A stretch of 64,000 nt of DNA, taken from positions 1,220,001-1,284,000 of the forward strand of contig NZ_LAMZ01000001.1 in the NCBI RefSeq assembly GCF_025558165.1, in the 5' to 3' direction. A program made the translations under genes and the position numbers. Of the stretch, positions 10,372 through 18,073 are shown piece by piece; position 1 is the stretch's first letter, and each line of letters starts with the position of its first letter. This stretch comes from Candidatus Pelagibacter ubique HIMB140. Its GTDB lineage: Bacteria > Pseudomonadota > Alphaproteobacteria > Pelagibacterales > Pelagibacteraceae. The notes under the pieces are model-generated. The model was not told where the DNA came from. It was given only the letters and a program-made list of their open reading frames with translations, and made no database searches.

Positions 10372-10420
10372 AGATAGTCCTTCTTAGCCATCTTTAGCTC
10401 CCGGTTTTTAAGGACTATCT
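10372..10420 (+). promoter_or_regulatory. 11-bp perfect inverted repeat in lysE leader
   Basis: AGATAGTCCTT (10372-10382) and AAGGACTATCT (10410-10420) are exact reverse complements separated by 27 bases, ending 11 bp before the LysE-family ATG. Inside the loop AGCC and GGTT can pair further. The 3' arm contains AAGGA, the only purine-rich stretch upstream of the start. It could be a cis-regulatory RNA hairpin or an operator in this divergent 122-bp region. It matches no riboswitch I recognise. Confidence 0.45.
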
Positions 10421-10431
10421 TCTCTAAAAAT

Positions 10432-11046
10432 ATGCTTCCTTTAGAATTCATACTTTATTTACAAATCATTATTTTTTTATTCATTACTCCCGGCACTCCT
10501 AGAATAGTTATAATTTCTTACTCAATGAATTATGGTGTAGGGAAATGTGTTTGGTCAGCGCTTGGAGATGTTACTGCAAATTTAATTCAAGCTACTTTGG
10601 TAATTTTTGTAATAGGTTCTTTTTTTTCAGAAAATTCATTAATCCTTAATATTTTTAAATGGATTGGAGTTCTTTACATTTTATATCTTGCTTATGATAT
10701 TTATAAGTCTCGTCCAAAAAATTTAAAAGATAAGGAAGAAGTCACAAAAAGTAATTTATCTTTTTTTAGAGATGGATTTTTAGTTGCAGGAACCAGTCCT
10801 AAAGCTTGGATGTTTTTTCCTTTTATATTTCCACAATTTATTGATTTTAGTTCTAATCTTTTAAGTCAATTTATAATTTTAATTACAACTTACATTGTGT
10901 TAGATTTTTTATCTCTGATTGGTTATGCAATACTTGCACAAAAATTGATTAAATGGATTACTGCAAATCCGAAAACTATTAATACAATTTCAGCGAGTGT
11001 TTTAGTCATTATTGCTGGAATTATTGTTATTACACAACAGTATTAA
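10432..11046 (+). CDS. LysE/RhtB-family amino-acid exporter
   Basis: Inner-membrane exporter of the LysE superfamily, used to pump out excess amino acids. The 204 residues have about six membrane segments and the family hallmarks FLFITPGTPRIV near the N-terminus, GDVTANLIQ and GTSPKAWMFFPFIFPQF in the middle. It is transcribed away from the grxC pair and lies upstream of an amino-acid ABC importer. No clear Shine-Dalgarno sequence precedes the ATG; a strong inverted repeat does. Confidence 0.88.
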   Translation: MLPLEFILYLQIIIFLFITPGTPRIVIISYSMNYGVGKCVWSALGDVTANLIQATLVIFVIGSFFSENSLILNIFKWIGVLYILYLAYDIYKSRPKNLKDKEEVTKSNLSFFRDGFLVAGTSPKAWMFFPFIFPQFIDFSSNLLSQFIILITTYIVLDFLSLIGYAILAQKLIKWITANPKTINTISASVLVIIAGIIVITQQY

Positions 11047-11071
11047 ACTCATACTAAGTCTTTATTCCTAC

Positions 11072-11100
11072 TTGCATTGTGTGAAAATTGTTTATTTAAT
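11072..11100 (+). promoter_or_regulatory. Candidate sigma70-type promoter for the first Liv operon
   Basis: TTGCAT (11072-11077) and TTTAAT (11095-11100) are spaced 17 bp, 35 bp upstream of the binding-protein ATG. The -10 box matches five of six consensus positions, the -35 only three. The AT-rich context makes chance matches likely. Confidence 0.3.
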
Positions 11101-11134
11101 TAGTCATTAATTAATTAATTAAAGGGGAAATAAA

Positions 11135-12373
11135 ATGAAGTTAAATAAAATAATTTTAAGTTTTGTTTCTGCATTAGTAATTTTATTTTCAACTTCTGTT
11201 GCATCTTTTGCAAAAGTAGTTGGTGACAAAATTATTTTAGGTGCTGCAATTTCCTTAACTGGTAAGTACTCATCAAATGGTGTTCATACTCAAAATGGTT
11301 ATAACATGGCCGTTGACAGAATTAATAGCATGGGTGGTGTAAAAGTTGGTGGAAAAACTTATAAGTTTGACATTATCTATTACGATGATGAATCAAACCC
11401 TAAGAGAGCTGCACAGCTTGCAGAAAGATTAATTTCACAAGATGGTGTTGAGTTTATGCTTGGCCCATACAGTTCAGGTCTTACAAAAGCTATTGCACCT
11501 GTAACTGAAAAATATGGTGTTCCAATGGTAGAGGCGAATGGTGCTTCTAGATCTTTGTTTACCAAAGGTTACAAATATCTATTTGCAGTATTAGCTCCGG
11601 CAAACTTATATCTTGATGTAGCAATTGAAACAGCAGTTGAGCTAAATGGTGGAAAACCAGTAAGAATTGCTCAAGCATTTGAACAAGATGCTTTTTCACA
11701 GGATGTTAGATTAGGTATTTTAGATGCCGCAGAAAGAACTGGATCTGAAATCATCATCGATGACAAACTGCCTAAAGAGTTAAATGATATGGCTGCAACT
11801 TTGGTTAAAGTTAAACAAATGAAACCAGATGTTTTAGTTGTATCAGGTCATACTAAAGGTGCATTGACTGCAGTAAGACAAATTGCTGAAATGAAGGTTG
11901 ATGTTCCAATGTTGGCTATGACTCACTGTGATGCAGCGAAATTATCAAAACAACATGGTGCTAATTCTCAGTATGCACTATGTGCTTCTCAATGGCATAA
12001 ATCTCTGACTTATAAAGATGATTTCTTTAAAGATGGAATGACCTATGCTGCAGACTTTGAGAAAGAGTTTGGATATGATCCACCATACCAATCTGCTGAG
12101 TCTTCGGCTGCGTTATTGGTGTTCAAAGATGCATTTGAAAGAGCCAATTCTTTTGATCAAAAGAAAGTAAGAGATGCTCTTGCAGCTACTAACATGCAAA
12201 CATTCTATGGAAATATTAAATTTGCACCTGGCGGTCAGAACGTTGATAAGCCAATGGTACTTTTCCAAGTAATGTGTGATGATGCTGGTAAGTGTGAAAA
12301 CAAAGTTGTTGCTCCATTAAAATGGGCATCTGCTAAGTTAATTCACCCAATGCCTAAGTGGTCTGAAAGATAA
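11135..12373 (+). CDS. Amino-acid ABC transporter periplasmic binding protein (LivJ-type)
   Basis: Periplasmic receptor for a Liv/HAAT-family importer of branched-chain or polar amino acids or amides. The 412 residues start with a signal peptide (basic start, hydrophobic stretch about 6-21, cleavage near ASFA-K), then a type I two-lobe domain with GAAISLTGKYSSNG, YDDESNPKRAAQLAERLI and the hinge region MLGPYSSGLTKAI. A strong Shine-Dalgarno (AAGGGG) precedes the ATG and a terminator-like hairpin follows. Genes for two permeases and two ATPases follow in order. Ligand cannot be read from the sequence. Confidence 0.92.
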   Translation: MKLNKIILSFVSALVILFSTSVASFAKVVGDKIILGAAISLTGKYSSNGVHTQNGYNMAVDRINSMGGVKVGGKTYKFDIIYYDDESNPKRAAQLAERLISQDGVEFMLGPYSSGLTKAIAPVTEKYGVPMVEANGASRSLFTKGYKYLFAVLAPANLYLDVAIETAVELNGGKPVRIAQAFEQDAFSQDVRLGILDAAERTGSEIIIDDKLPKELNDMAATLVKVKQMKPDVLVVSGHTKGALTAVRQIAEMKVDVPMLAMTHCDAAKLSKQHGANSQYALCASQWHKSLTYKDDFFKDGMTYAADFEKEFGYDPPYQSAESSAALLVFKDAFERANSFDQKKVRDALAATNMQTFYGNIKFAPGGQNVDKPMVLFQVMCDDAGKCENKVVAPLKWASAKLIHPMPKWSER

Positions 12374-12385
12374 TAATTAAAAATT

Positions 12386-12415
12386 GAGCCCCCTGGTAAT
12401 AGGGGGCTTTTTTTT
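12386..12415 (+). terminator. Intrinsic terminator-like hairpin after the binding protein gene
   Basis: AGCCCCCT (12387-12394) pairs with AGGGGGCT (12401-12408) across a 6-base loop and runs into eight T. It lies between binding-protein and permease genes of the same operon, so it is more likely a partial terminator or mRNA 3'-end stabiliser than a full stop. Confidence 0.88.
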
Positions 12416-12436
12416 ATATAAACCAAAAAAGATTTT

Positions 12437-13330
12437 ATGGATTTTCTTGTATTTCAATACCCAATGATAACTGTTCAAGCTTGCTTGGATGGTATTCTTT
12501 TAGGAGTATTGTTCGCATTAATTGCTTATGGAATGGCACTTCAATGGGGTGTTATGAACATAATTAATATTGCTCAAGGAGATCTTGTTATATTAGGAGG
12601 ATACATTGCGTACTTTATGTATCTTTACGGTATTCATCCAGCATGGGGAGTAATTGTTGCTCCAATTATAATGTATTTCGTAGGTATTGCGATTTATAAA
12701 CTGGTTATAAATAAAGTAGTCGATAGAGATTTATTTATCTCAATTTTAGCTACCTTTGGAATAAGTATTTTATTCATGCAATTAATGAACTTTGCATTTG
12801 GTGCAGATGTTGTGCTTGCAAACTCTCATTACGGTACAACAATGTTGTTTGATAATAATGTTGTTCTTCCTAATTCAAAAATATTTTCAGCATTTATCAG
12901 TATTTTATTTGCAGTTTGCTTAGTGATTTATATGAAAAAATCTAAGCTTGGACGAGCAATTAGAGCAACTGCTCAAAATGCACGTGCTGCAAAAATTTTA
13001 GGTGTAGATACTGAAAAAGTATACGCAGCAACTTTTGGAATTAATGCTGCTTTATGTGGTGTAGCTGGAGCTTTAATCTCTATAACATTCACTATTCATC
13101 CTTATATGGGTTTACCTTATACGATTAGATCTTTTATGATTGTTATTGTTGCTGGTTTAGGAAACTTACCAGGTGTTGCTATGTCAGGAATGGGATTAGG
13201 AGTTTTTGAGGAATTTGCAGATTATATTTTAGGAACAGAATTTAGAATTGGATCAGTATTTTTATTACTAGTTTTAATTTTAGTTTATCGAAGATTTAAA
13301 CTTTCAAGAAAAAGAGAGTACTTAAAATGA
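12437..13330 (+). CDS. Liv-type ABC transporter permease (LivH)
   Basis: First membrane subunit of the importer. The 297-residue protein has about eight membrane segments and LivH signatures: LDGILLGVLFALIAYGMALQWGVMNIINIAQGD at the N-terminus (split here over residues about 18-50) and the ATPase-contacting loop LGRAIRATAQNARAAKILGV. No Shine-Dalgarno is visible; the ATG follows the upstream hairpin by about 20 bp. The gene ends 4 bp inside the embedded small ORF. Confidence 0.92.
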   Translation: MDFLVFQYPMITVQACLDGILLGVLFALIAYGMALQWGVMNIINIAQGDLVILGGYIAYFMYLYGIHPAWGVIVAPIIMYFVGIAIYKLVINKVVDRDLFISILATFGISILFMQLMNFAFGADVVLANSHYGTTMLFDNNVVLPNSKIFSAFISILFAVCLVIYMKKSKLGRAIRATAQNARAAKILGVDTEKVYAATFGINAALCGVAGALISITFTIHPYMGLPYTIRSFMIVIVAGLGNLPGVAMSGMGLGVFEEFADYILGTEFRIGSVFLLLVLILVYRRFKLSRKREYLK

Positions 13331-13509
13331 GGAAAGTTAAAATTAATGATAATCAAGGTCAATCAGTTGAAGTTGATATAGATAAATTTAAAAAACACTT
13401 AGATGAATATCATTCATCAGGCTCAAGTGTACATGATGAAGATGGTCATTATTTTACAGTTGATCAAAATTTCAGAGAAAAAATTAATAGTCTATATGAA
13501 CAAAAATAA
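13327..13509 (+). CDS. Small 60-residue hypothetical protein embedded between Liv permeases
   Basis: Polar soluble protein, no signal or membrane segment, which I do not recognise. It starts with ATG overlapping the livH stop by 4 bp (ATGA) and ends 14 bp inside livM, so the polycistron leaves no gap around it. Composition is highly charged with a His/Asp-rich centre (EYHSSGSSVHDEDGHYF). The tight overlaps on both sides and a sensible protein-like composition argue that it is translated; it may serve to couple translation of the two permeases or bind the cytoplasmic face of the transporter. Both are inference. Confidence 0.65.
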   Translation: MRKVKINDNQGQSVEVDIDKFKKHLDEYHSSGSSVHDEDGHYFTVDQNFREKINSLYEQK

Positions 13510-14548
13510 TTTAATACTTTATATAGGAATTTTAATATTTGGTTTAGCAGCACCATTTATATTTCCAGCATTTAAAGTTCAATTATCTATTCTTTGTATT
13601 CTAATTGTTCTTGCAACTACTTGGAATATCCAAGGAGGGGAGATGGGATACAATACATTTGGAAATATTTTGTTCTATGGACTGGGTATGTATTTGTGTG
13701 CTTCAGTTCAAGTTGGAATGTTTTTTCCATTAGCAGAGTGGACAGAAAGTGGTGGTGAAAAAACATTTGTACATACTCCTACCCAATTTTTCCAAGGTAT
13801 GGCAATGGGACTTGTTGTTGCCGCAGTGGTTCCAACTATTGTTGCTGGTTTAATTGGTTATGCAATATTAGGATTGAGAGGCCACTATTTTGCTATTTGT
13901 ACTCTAGGATTAGGAGTAGCTGCTGGTGAAATTTCTGGAGGAATTGAAATTATTGGAGCAGGACAAGGTTTTACAACTCCACCATTTCCTAATGTAGGAG
14001 GCTTAGAAGCTAGAGGAGAATTCTTTTACTTTTTAAGTTTTATAGTTTTAGTTTTGACATTTATAACTGTGAAAGCGATTTACTCTACTAGATTTAAGTT
14101 AATCCTTAATGCAATCAGAGACAATGAAGACAAGGCTGAAGCTATGGGAATTGCAACAATGAAATATAAAATTATTGGTTGGATGATTTCTGCATTTTTC
14201 TGTGGTTTAGCTGGAGGAATAATGGGTGGACTAGTTGGATATATCGACTCAACAGATGTTGCTTTTGATGGAAGAGAAATGGGAGTTTTCATGGTTTTAA
14301 TGGCAATATTAGGTGGTAAAGGAACTCTTTGGGGACCAGTTATCGGTGCAACAATATTCCATATTTTTAAAGAAGGATTTTGGACATTCTTCCTAGGCTG
14401 GCAGTATGTAGCCTTGGGCGTATTAATTGTGGTGATTGTCATTTATTTCCCTGAGGGATTAATGGGATGGTTAAGAGAAAAATATCCTCACAGATTTGGA
14501 GAGGTAGTTGATGAAGCTGATCGAAAGGCTCAGGTAGAGATAAAATGA
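13496..14548 (+). CDS. Liv-type ABC transporter permease (LivM)
   Basis: Second membrane subunit. I start at the ATG at 13496 (MNKNNLILYIGILIFG), giving 350 residues that begin with the first membrane helix; the longer open frame back to 13403 would be in another frame of the small ORF and adds a non-typical leader. About nine membrane segments, with LivM features LRGHYFAICTLGLGVAAGEI and the EAA-like loop ILNAIRDNEDKAEAMGI. It overlaps the downstream ATPase gene by 4 bp. Confidence 0.9.
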   Translation: MNKNNLILYIGILIFGLAAPFIFPAFKVQLSILCILIVLATTWNIQGGEMGYNTFGNILFYGLGMYLCASVQVGMFFPLAEWTESGGEKTFVHTPTQFFQGMAMGLVVAAVVPTIVAGLIGYAILGLRGHYFAICTLGLGVAAGEISGGIEIIGAGQGFTTPPFPNVGGLEARGEFFYFLSFIVLVLTFITVKAIYSTRFKLILNAIRDNEDKAEAMGIATMKYKIIGWMISAFFCGLAGGIMGGLVGYIDSTDVAFDGREMGVFMVLMAILGGKGTLWGPVIGATIFHIFKEGFWTFFLGWQYVALGVLIVVIVIYFPEGLMGWLREKYPHRFGEVVDEADRKAQVEIK

Positions 14549-15285
14549 GTATTTTAGAAGTTAATAATGTTAGTAAATCTTTTGGAGGAGTAAAAGCTAA
14601 TGTTGATATCTCCATGTCAGTTGAAAAAGGTAAAATAGTGGGATTAATTGGCCCAAATGGATCAGGAAAAACAACTTTATTTAATTCAATTGTAGGCACT
14701 TATCCAATAGACCAGGGTTCAATTAAATTTAATGGAAAAGAAGTTTCTGAACTTCCTGTTCCCGTAATAGCAAAGCTAGGTTTATTAAGAACATTTCAAC
14801 AAACAAGAATATATGGAAAACTGAACTGCATTGATAATATGCTAATTAGCCATAAGGGTAGTGATGAAAATATATTAAAACTGTTTTCAAAAATACCTCA
14901 AGAGCTTACAGAAAAAGCAGAAAATTTACTAAATTTTGTTGGTTTATATCAAAAGAGAAAACTTAGAGCAGGTGATTTATCTTTTGGACAACAAAAACTT
15001 TTAGAACTTGCTATGGCATTAATGAATGAACCAGAAATGCTTTTACTAGATGAACCAACAGCAGGAATAAATCCAACTTTAATCAATGGAATTATTGATA
15101 GATTGATAAAAGTAAATCAAGATTTTGGTATCACTCTTTTAGTTATTGAACACAATATGAGAGTGATCATGCAATTAGCGGAGAATATATTTTGTTTAGC
15201 TCACGGTAAAATGTTAGCAAATGGTTCACCAGATGAAATTAAAAACGATAAGCGTGTTATCGATGCATACCTAGGAGCCCAATAA
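14545..15285 (+). CDS. Liv-type ABC transporter ATP-binding protein (LivG)
   Basis: One of two ATPases of the importer. The 246 residues contain Walker A GPNGSGKTTL, a Q-loop around LRTFQQTRIY, signature LSFGQQKLLELA (F in place of the usual G), Walker B MLLLDEPTAGINP and the switch His in VIEHNM. The ATG overlaps the livM stop (ATGA), and the stop overlaps the livF ATG by one base (TAATG). Confidence 0.94.
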   Translation: MSILEVNNVSKSFGGVKANVDISMSVEKGKIVGLIGPNGSGKTTLFNSIVGTYPIDQGSIKFNGKEVSELPVPVIAKLGLLRTFQQTRIYGKLNCIDNMLISHKGSDENILKLFSKIPQELTEKAENLLNFVGLYQKRKLRAGDLSFGQQKLLELAMALMNEPEMLLLDEPTAGINPTLINGIIDRLIKVNQDFGITLLVIEHNMRVIMQLAENIFCLAHGKMLANGSPDEIKNDKRVIDAYLGAQ

Positions 15286-16070
15286 TGTCAAATCAATATG
15301 AAGTTTTAGGAAAAGCTCCAACACCAGAAGATTTAAAAAAATTATCTCCAAATGAAATACATCTGACAATTAAAAATTTAAATGCTGGGTATGGTAAAAT
15401 GGAAATTTTACATAATTTTGATTTATTCGTGAACAAAGCACAATCATTGTGTTTGATTGGACCAAACGGAGCTGGTAAATCTACAATTCTTCACTCAATT
15501 TATGGATTTACAAACATTTTCTCTGGTCAAATTGAAATAGAAGGAAAAGAAATTACAAATCTTACACCAGCTGAAAAATTAAAATCAGTTGGAATCGCAT
15601 ATATCTTACAAGACAATTCTGTATTCCCAGATATGACAGTTGAAGAAAACTTATTAATGGGTGGATATATTAAAGATAAAACGGAAGAGTCTTTTGAAGA
15701 AGCTGAAAGAATTTTAGAAAAATACGAGAGATTAAGAAATAGAAGAAATCAGCCTGCTAAAGTTTTATCAGGTGGTGAAAGAAGATTGTTAGAAATCTCT
15801 AGAGCTTTAGTTATGAAACCATCCGTTCTATTAGTTGATGAACCTTCAATTGGTTTAGAACCAAGATATATTGACATGGTTTTTGAAATTTTGAGAGATC
15901 TTCAACAAAATGAAAAGAAAACTATTATATTAGTTGAACAAAATGCCAAAAAAGGACTAGAATTTGCAGACATTGGATATGTATTAGTATCTGGACAAAC
16001 TGCAATTGCTGGCAAAGGGGATGAGTTATTGCAAAACCCTGATGTTGGTAGACTATTCCTTGGTGGCTAA
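15285..16070 (+). CDS. Liv-type ABC transporter ATP-binding protein (LivF)
   Basis: Second ATPase of the importer, 261 residues. It has Walker A GPNGAGKSTI, signature LSGGERRLLEIS, Walker B VLLVDEPSIGLEP and the switch region LVEQNAKKGLEFA typical of LivF. About 25 extra polar residues precede the ATPase domain compared with E. coli LivF. It overlaps the azlC start by one base, so azlCD belong to the same transcript. Confidence 0.94.
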   Translation: MSNQYEVLGKAPTPEDLKKLSPNEIHLTIKNLNAGYGKMEILHNFDLFVNKAQSLCLIGPNGAGKSTILHSIYGFTNIFSGQIEIEGKEITNLTPAEKLKSVGIAYILQDNSVFPDMTVEENLLMGGYIKDKTEESFEEAERILEKYERLRNRRNQPAKVLSGGERRLLEISRALVMKPSVLLVDEPSIGLEPRYIDMVFEILRDLQQNEKKTIILVEQNAKKGLEFADIGYVLVSGQTAIAGKGDELLQNPDVGRLFLGG

Positions 16071-16774
16071 TGATAAATAAAGATTTCTTTTTTAAAGGCT
16101 ATAAATCAATACTAGCTCACGATAGCCCAGCAATAGCTTTAGGTTGTTGTTTTATTGCTATAGGAGCTCTTTTAAAAAATCTTGGCTTCAATATTCAAGA
16201 AAGCATTTTTTCTACCATGCTGACTTATGCATTGCCAGGATCTCTAGTTATGGCAGAGTCTTTATTGGTTGGTGCTTCTTTATTAAATATTTTTCTAGCA
16301 GTATGGTTTGTTAATGCTCGTTTATACCCAATGGCTGTTTCTTTGTTTCCATTAATGATGCATGAGGATCAACCAAAGTGGAAATATTATTTTTCATGCC
16401 ATTTCATAGCTGTATCAGCTTGGCTGATTATGAAGAGTAATTATAAGACTATTCCAGAAAAATATAGAATTGATTATTGGATAGGGATCGGAAGCGCAAC
16501 TTGGAGTGTTGCTGTAATTGGGACTTTAATAGGTTTCTATTTTTCAGAATATTTAAACAAAGAAATGATGATGGGTTTAGCTATTTTAAATCCTGTTTAT
16601 TTTTTATGCATGATGGTAGGAGCGTCTAAGACAAGACAAGTTACTTTATCAGTTTTACTTGGAATTATTTTGGGACCTATTTTTTATTTTTTTTCACCAG
16701 AATGGTCTATTTTATTAGGTGGAGTAGTTGGTGGGACTATTGCTTATTTAGTGGGAGAAAAAAATGTCAACTAG
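16070..16774 (+). CDS. azlC: AzlC-family branched-chain amino-acid exporter subunit
   Basis: Large subunit of an AzlCD exporter. The 234 residues carry about seven membrane segments; the N-terminal SPAIALGCCFIAIGALLKNLG and NARLYPMAVSLFP segments fit AzlC. It starts on the last base of livF and overlaps azlD by 11 bp. An exporter directly downstream of an importer in one operon suggests overflow control of the imported amino acid, which is inference. Confidence 0.88.
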   Translation: MINKDFFFKGYKSILAHDSPAIALGCCFIAIGALLKNLGFNIQESIFSTMLTYALPGSLVMAESLLVGASLLNIFLAVWFVNARLYPMAVSLFPLMMHEDQPKWKYYFSCHFIAVSAWLIMKSNYKTIPEKYRIDYWIGIGSATWSVAVIGTLIGFYFSEYLNKEMMMGLAILNPVYFLCMMVGASKTRQVTLSVLLGIILGPIFYFFSPEWSILLGGVVGGTIAYLVGEKNVN

Positions 16775-17087
16775 TATCGTTTTAGCAATTTTAGTGACAT
16801 CCCTTGCAACTTTTTTATCAAGATTTCTTGGGGCAGTAAGCTCAGAGGGTATTAAAGAAACTTCTAAGATATTTAAATGGTTCAACTGTTTAGCTTATGC
16901 AACTTTAGCAGCTCTAATTGCAAGAACAATAATTTTTCCAGTTGGTGTAATGGATGACTCAAGCTACTTAGTAAGATTTGTTGTTGTTGTACTATCCTTA
17001 ATTGTTTTTTTTATTTCTAAAAAAAATTATGTTTATCCCACAATTTTCTCTGCCATAAGTATGGCAATATTAGTTAATTATTTCTAA
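16764..17087 (+). CDS. azlD: AzlD-family branched-chain amino-acid exporter subunit
   Basis: Small partner of AzlC: 107 residues with about four membrane helices and the AzlD-like start IVLAILVTSLATFLSRFLG. The ATG lies 11 bp inside azlC, so translation is probably coupled. No clear terminator separates it from the next gene 40 bp downstream. Confidence 0.87.
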   Translation: MSTSIVLAILVTSLATFLSRFLGAVSSEGIKETSKIFKWFNCLAYATLAALIARTIIFPVGVMDDSSYLVRFVVVVLSLIVFFISKKNYVYPTIFSAISMAILVNYF

Positions 17088-17127
17088 ATAAAATTGATTT
17101 ATTAAAAAAGTTAACTTAAAGTTTCTT

Positions 17128-18039
17128 ATGGAAAAAATACCTGGTTTAGAAATTCAAGAACATGATAAATCAAAAAGAATTTTGAATATTAAAATTGCTG
17201 ATGAGATTATTAAGAAATTAGTTTTTCCATTTAATAAATTCGACTTAACAGCTTTAGAACTAAAGCCTTTTACAAGGTTTACAATAGCAAAAAGTTTAGA
17301 TGATTTAACAGAAAATAAACTTAGTAAACTAATGAACTCAATAATTAGAGATCGTTCAACTGGTTGTTTTATAATTGGACCAAAAAATATTTCACCAAAA
17401 ATTAATGATAAATTTTTAGTAAAATTATCAACTGCCATTGCCTATTTAATTGGAAATCCTAACCATGACTCAATGGCAGGAAAATACTATGCTCGTTTCC
17501 ATGTTAAACACGAAGACGCGAGTGACTCTTATTTAAGAAAAGCTTACCGTAATATGGATCTTCATACAGATGGAACTTATGTTAAGGAAATTACAGACTG
17601 GTTAATTATGACAAAGTTAGAAGAAGAAAACGTAGAAGGTGGAGAAACTGCTATGTTGCATTTAGATGATTGGGAACATTGCAAAGAACTATCAAATGAT
17701 CCTGTAGGTAAACAAGATTTTCTTTGGAGCTCACCTAAGAGTAAAAATGTAGATTATAAAGTTGAGCATCCAGTTTTTTCTTCAGATGATAAAGGAAGAC
17801 CACATATTTCATATATTGACCAATTTCCTGAACCAAAAAACATGGAACAGGGTAATTTTTTACAAAGATTATCTGATGCTCTGGAAGGAAGTGAAAATAA
17901 AGTAATTACAAAGCTACCGGTTGGTTGTTCTATAATTGCAAACAATTATTTTTGGCTTCATGGAAGAAAACCTTTTAAAGAAAATAAAGAATTAAGCAGA
18001 GAATTGTTGCGGATTAGAGGTTCTTTTTTTGTTAATTAA
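17128..18039 (+). CDS. glaH: Glutarate 2-hydroxylase-like Fe(II)/2-oxoglutarate dioxygenase (CsiD/GlaH family)
   Basis: CsiD/GlaH converts glutarate to L-2-hydroxyglutarate using 2-oxoglutarate and O2, in the lysine/cadaverine breakdown route. The 303-residue protein keeps the family core: KYYARFHVKHEDASDSYLRK, then H146-T-D148 (DLHTDGTYV), HLDDWEH, a second conserved block PHISYIDQF, the distal iron ligand H278 (FWLHGR) and Arg for 2-oxoglutarate binding near LLRIRGSF. Length is close to E. coli CsiD. No L-2-hydroxyglutarate oxidase (LhgO) or GabDTP gene lies beside it, unlike in enterobacteria. Confidence 0.88.
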   Translation: MEKIPGLEIQEHDKSKRILNIKIADEIIKKLVFPFNKFDLTALELKPFTRFTIAKSLDDLTENKLSKLMNSIIRDRSTGCFIIGPKNISPKINDKFLVKLSTAIAYLIGNPNHDSMAGKYYARFHVKHEDASDSYLRKAYRNMDLHTDGTYVKEITDWLIMTKLEEENVEGGETAMLHLDDWEHCKELSNDPVGKQDFLWSSPKSKNVDYKVEHPVFSSDDKGRPHISYIDQFPEPKNMEQGNFLQRLSDALEGSENKVITKLPVGCSIIANNYFWLHGRKPFKENKELSRELLRIRGSFFVN

Positions 18040-18073
18040 TTCAATATAATCAATATAAAGTAATCAAAATATT

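Noticed and set aside
10310-10431. Known riboswitch classes (SAM-II, SAM-V, glycine, preQ1) in the lysE leader
   Set aside because: I could not find the conserved cores of these classes; only the inverted repeat is supported.
11106-11122. Tandem ATTA repeats before the binding-protein Shine-Dalgarno
   Set aside because: Low-complexity AT sequence, also part of a TTTAATTA/TAATTAAA dyad; in this base composition it is likely to arise by chance.
13403-13495. Upstream extension of the LivM frame
   Set aside because: The residues before M32 are not LivM-like, they overlap the small protein in another frame, and the ATG at 13496 puts the first membrane helix at the usual place.
14080-14442. Antisense open frame of 120 codons over livM
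   Set aside because: It is the reverse shadow of a well-supported permease gene; its translation has no recognisable domain and an AT-driven composition.
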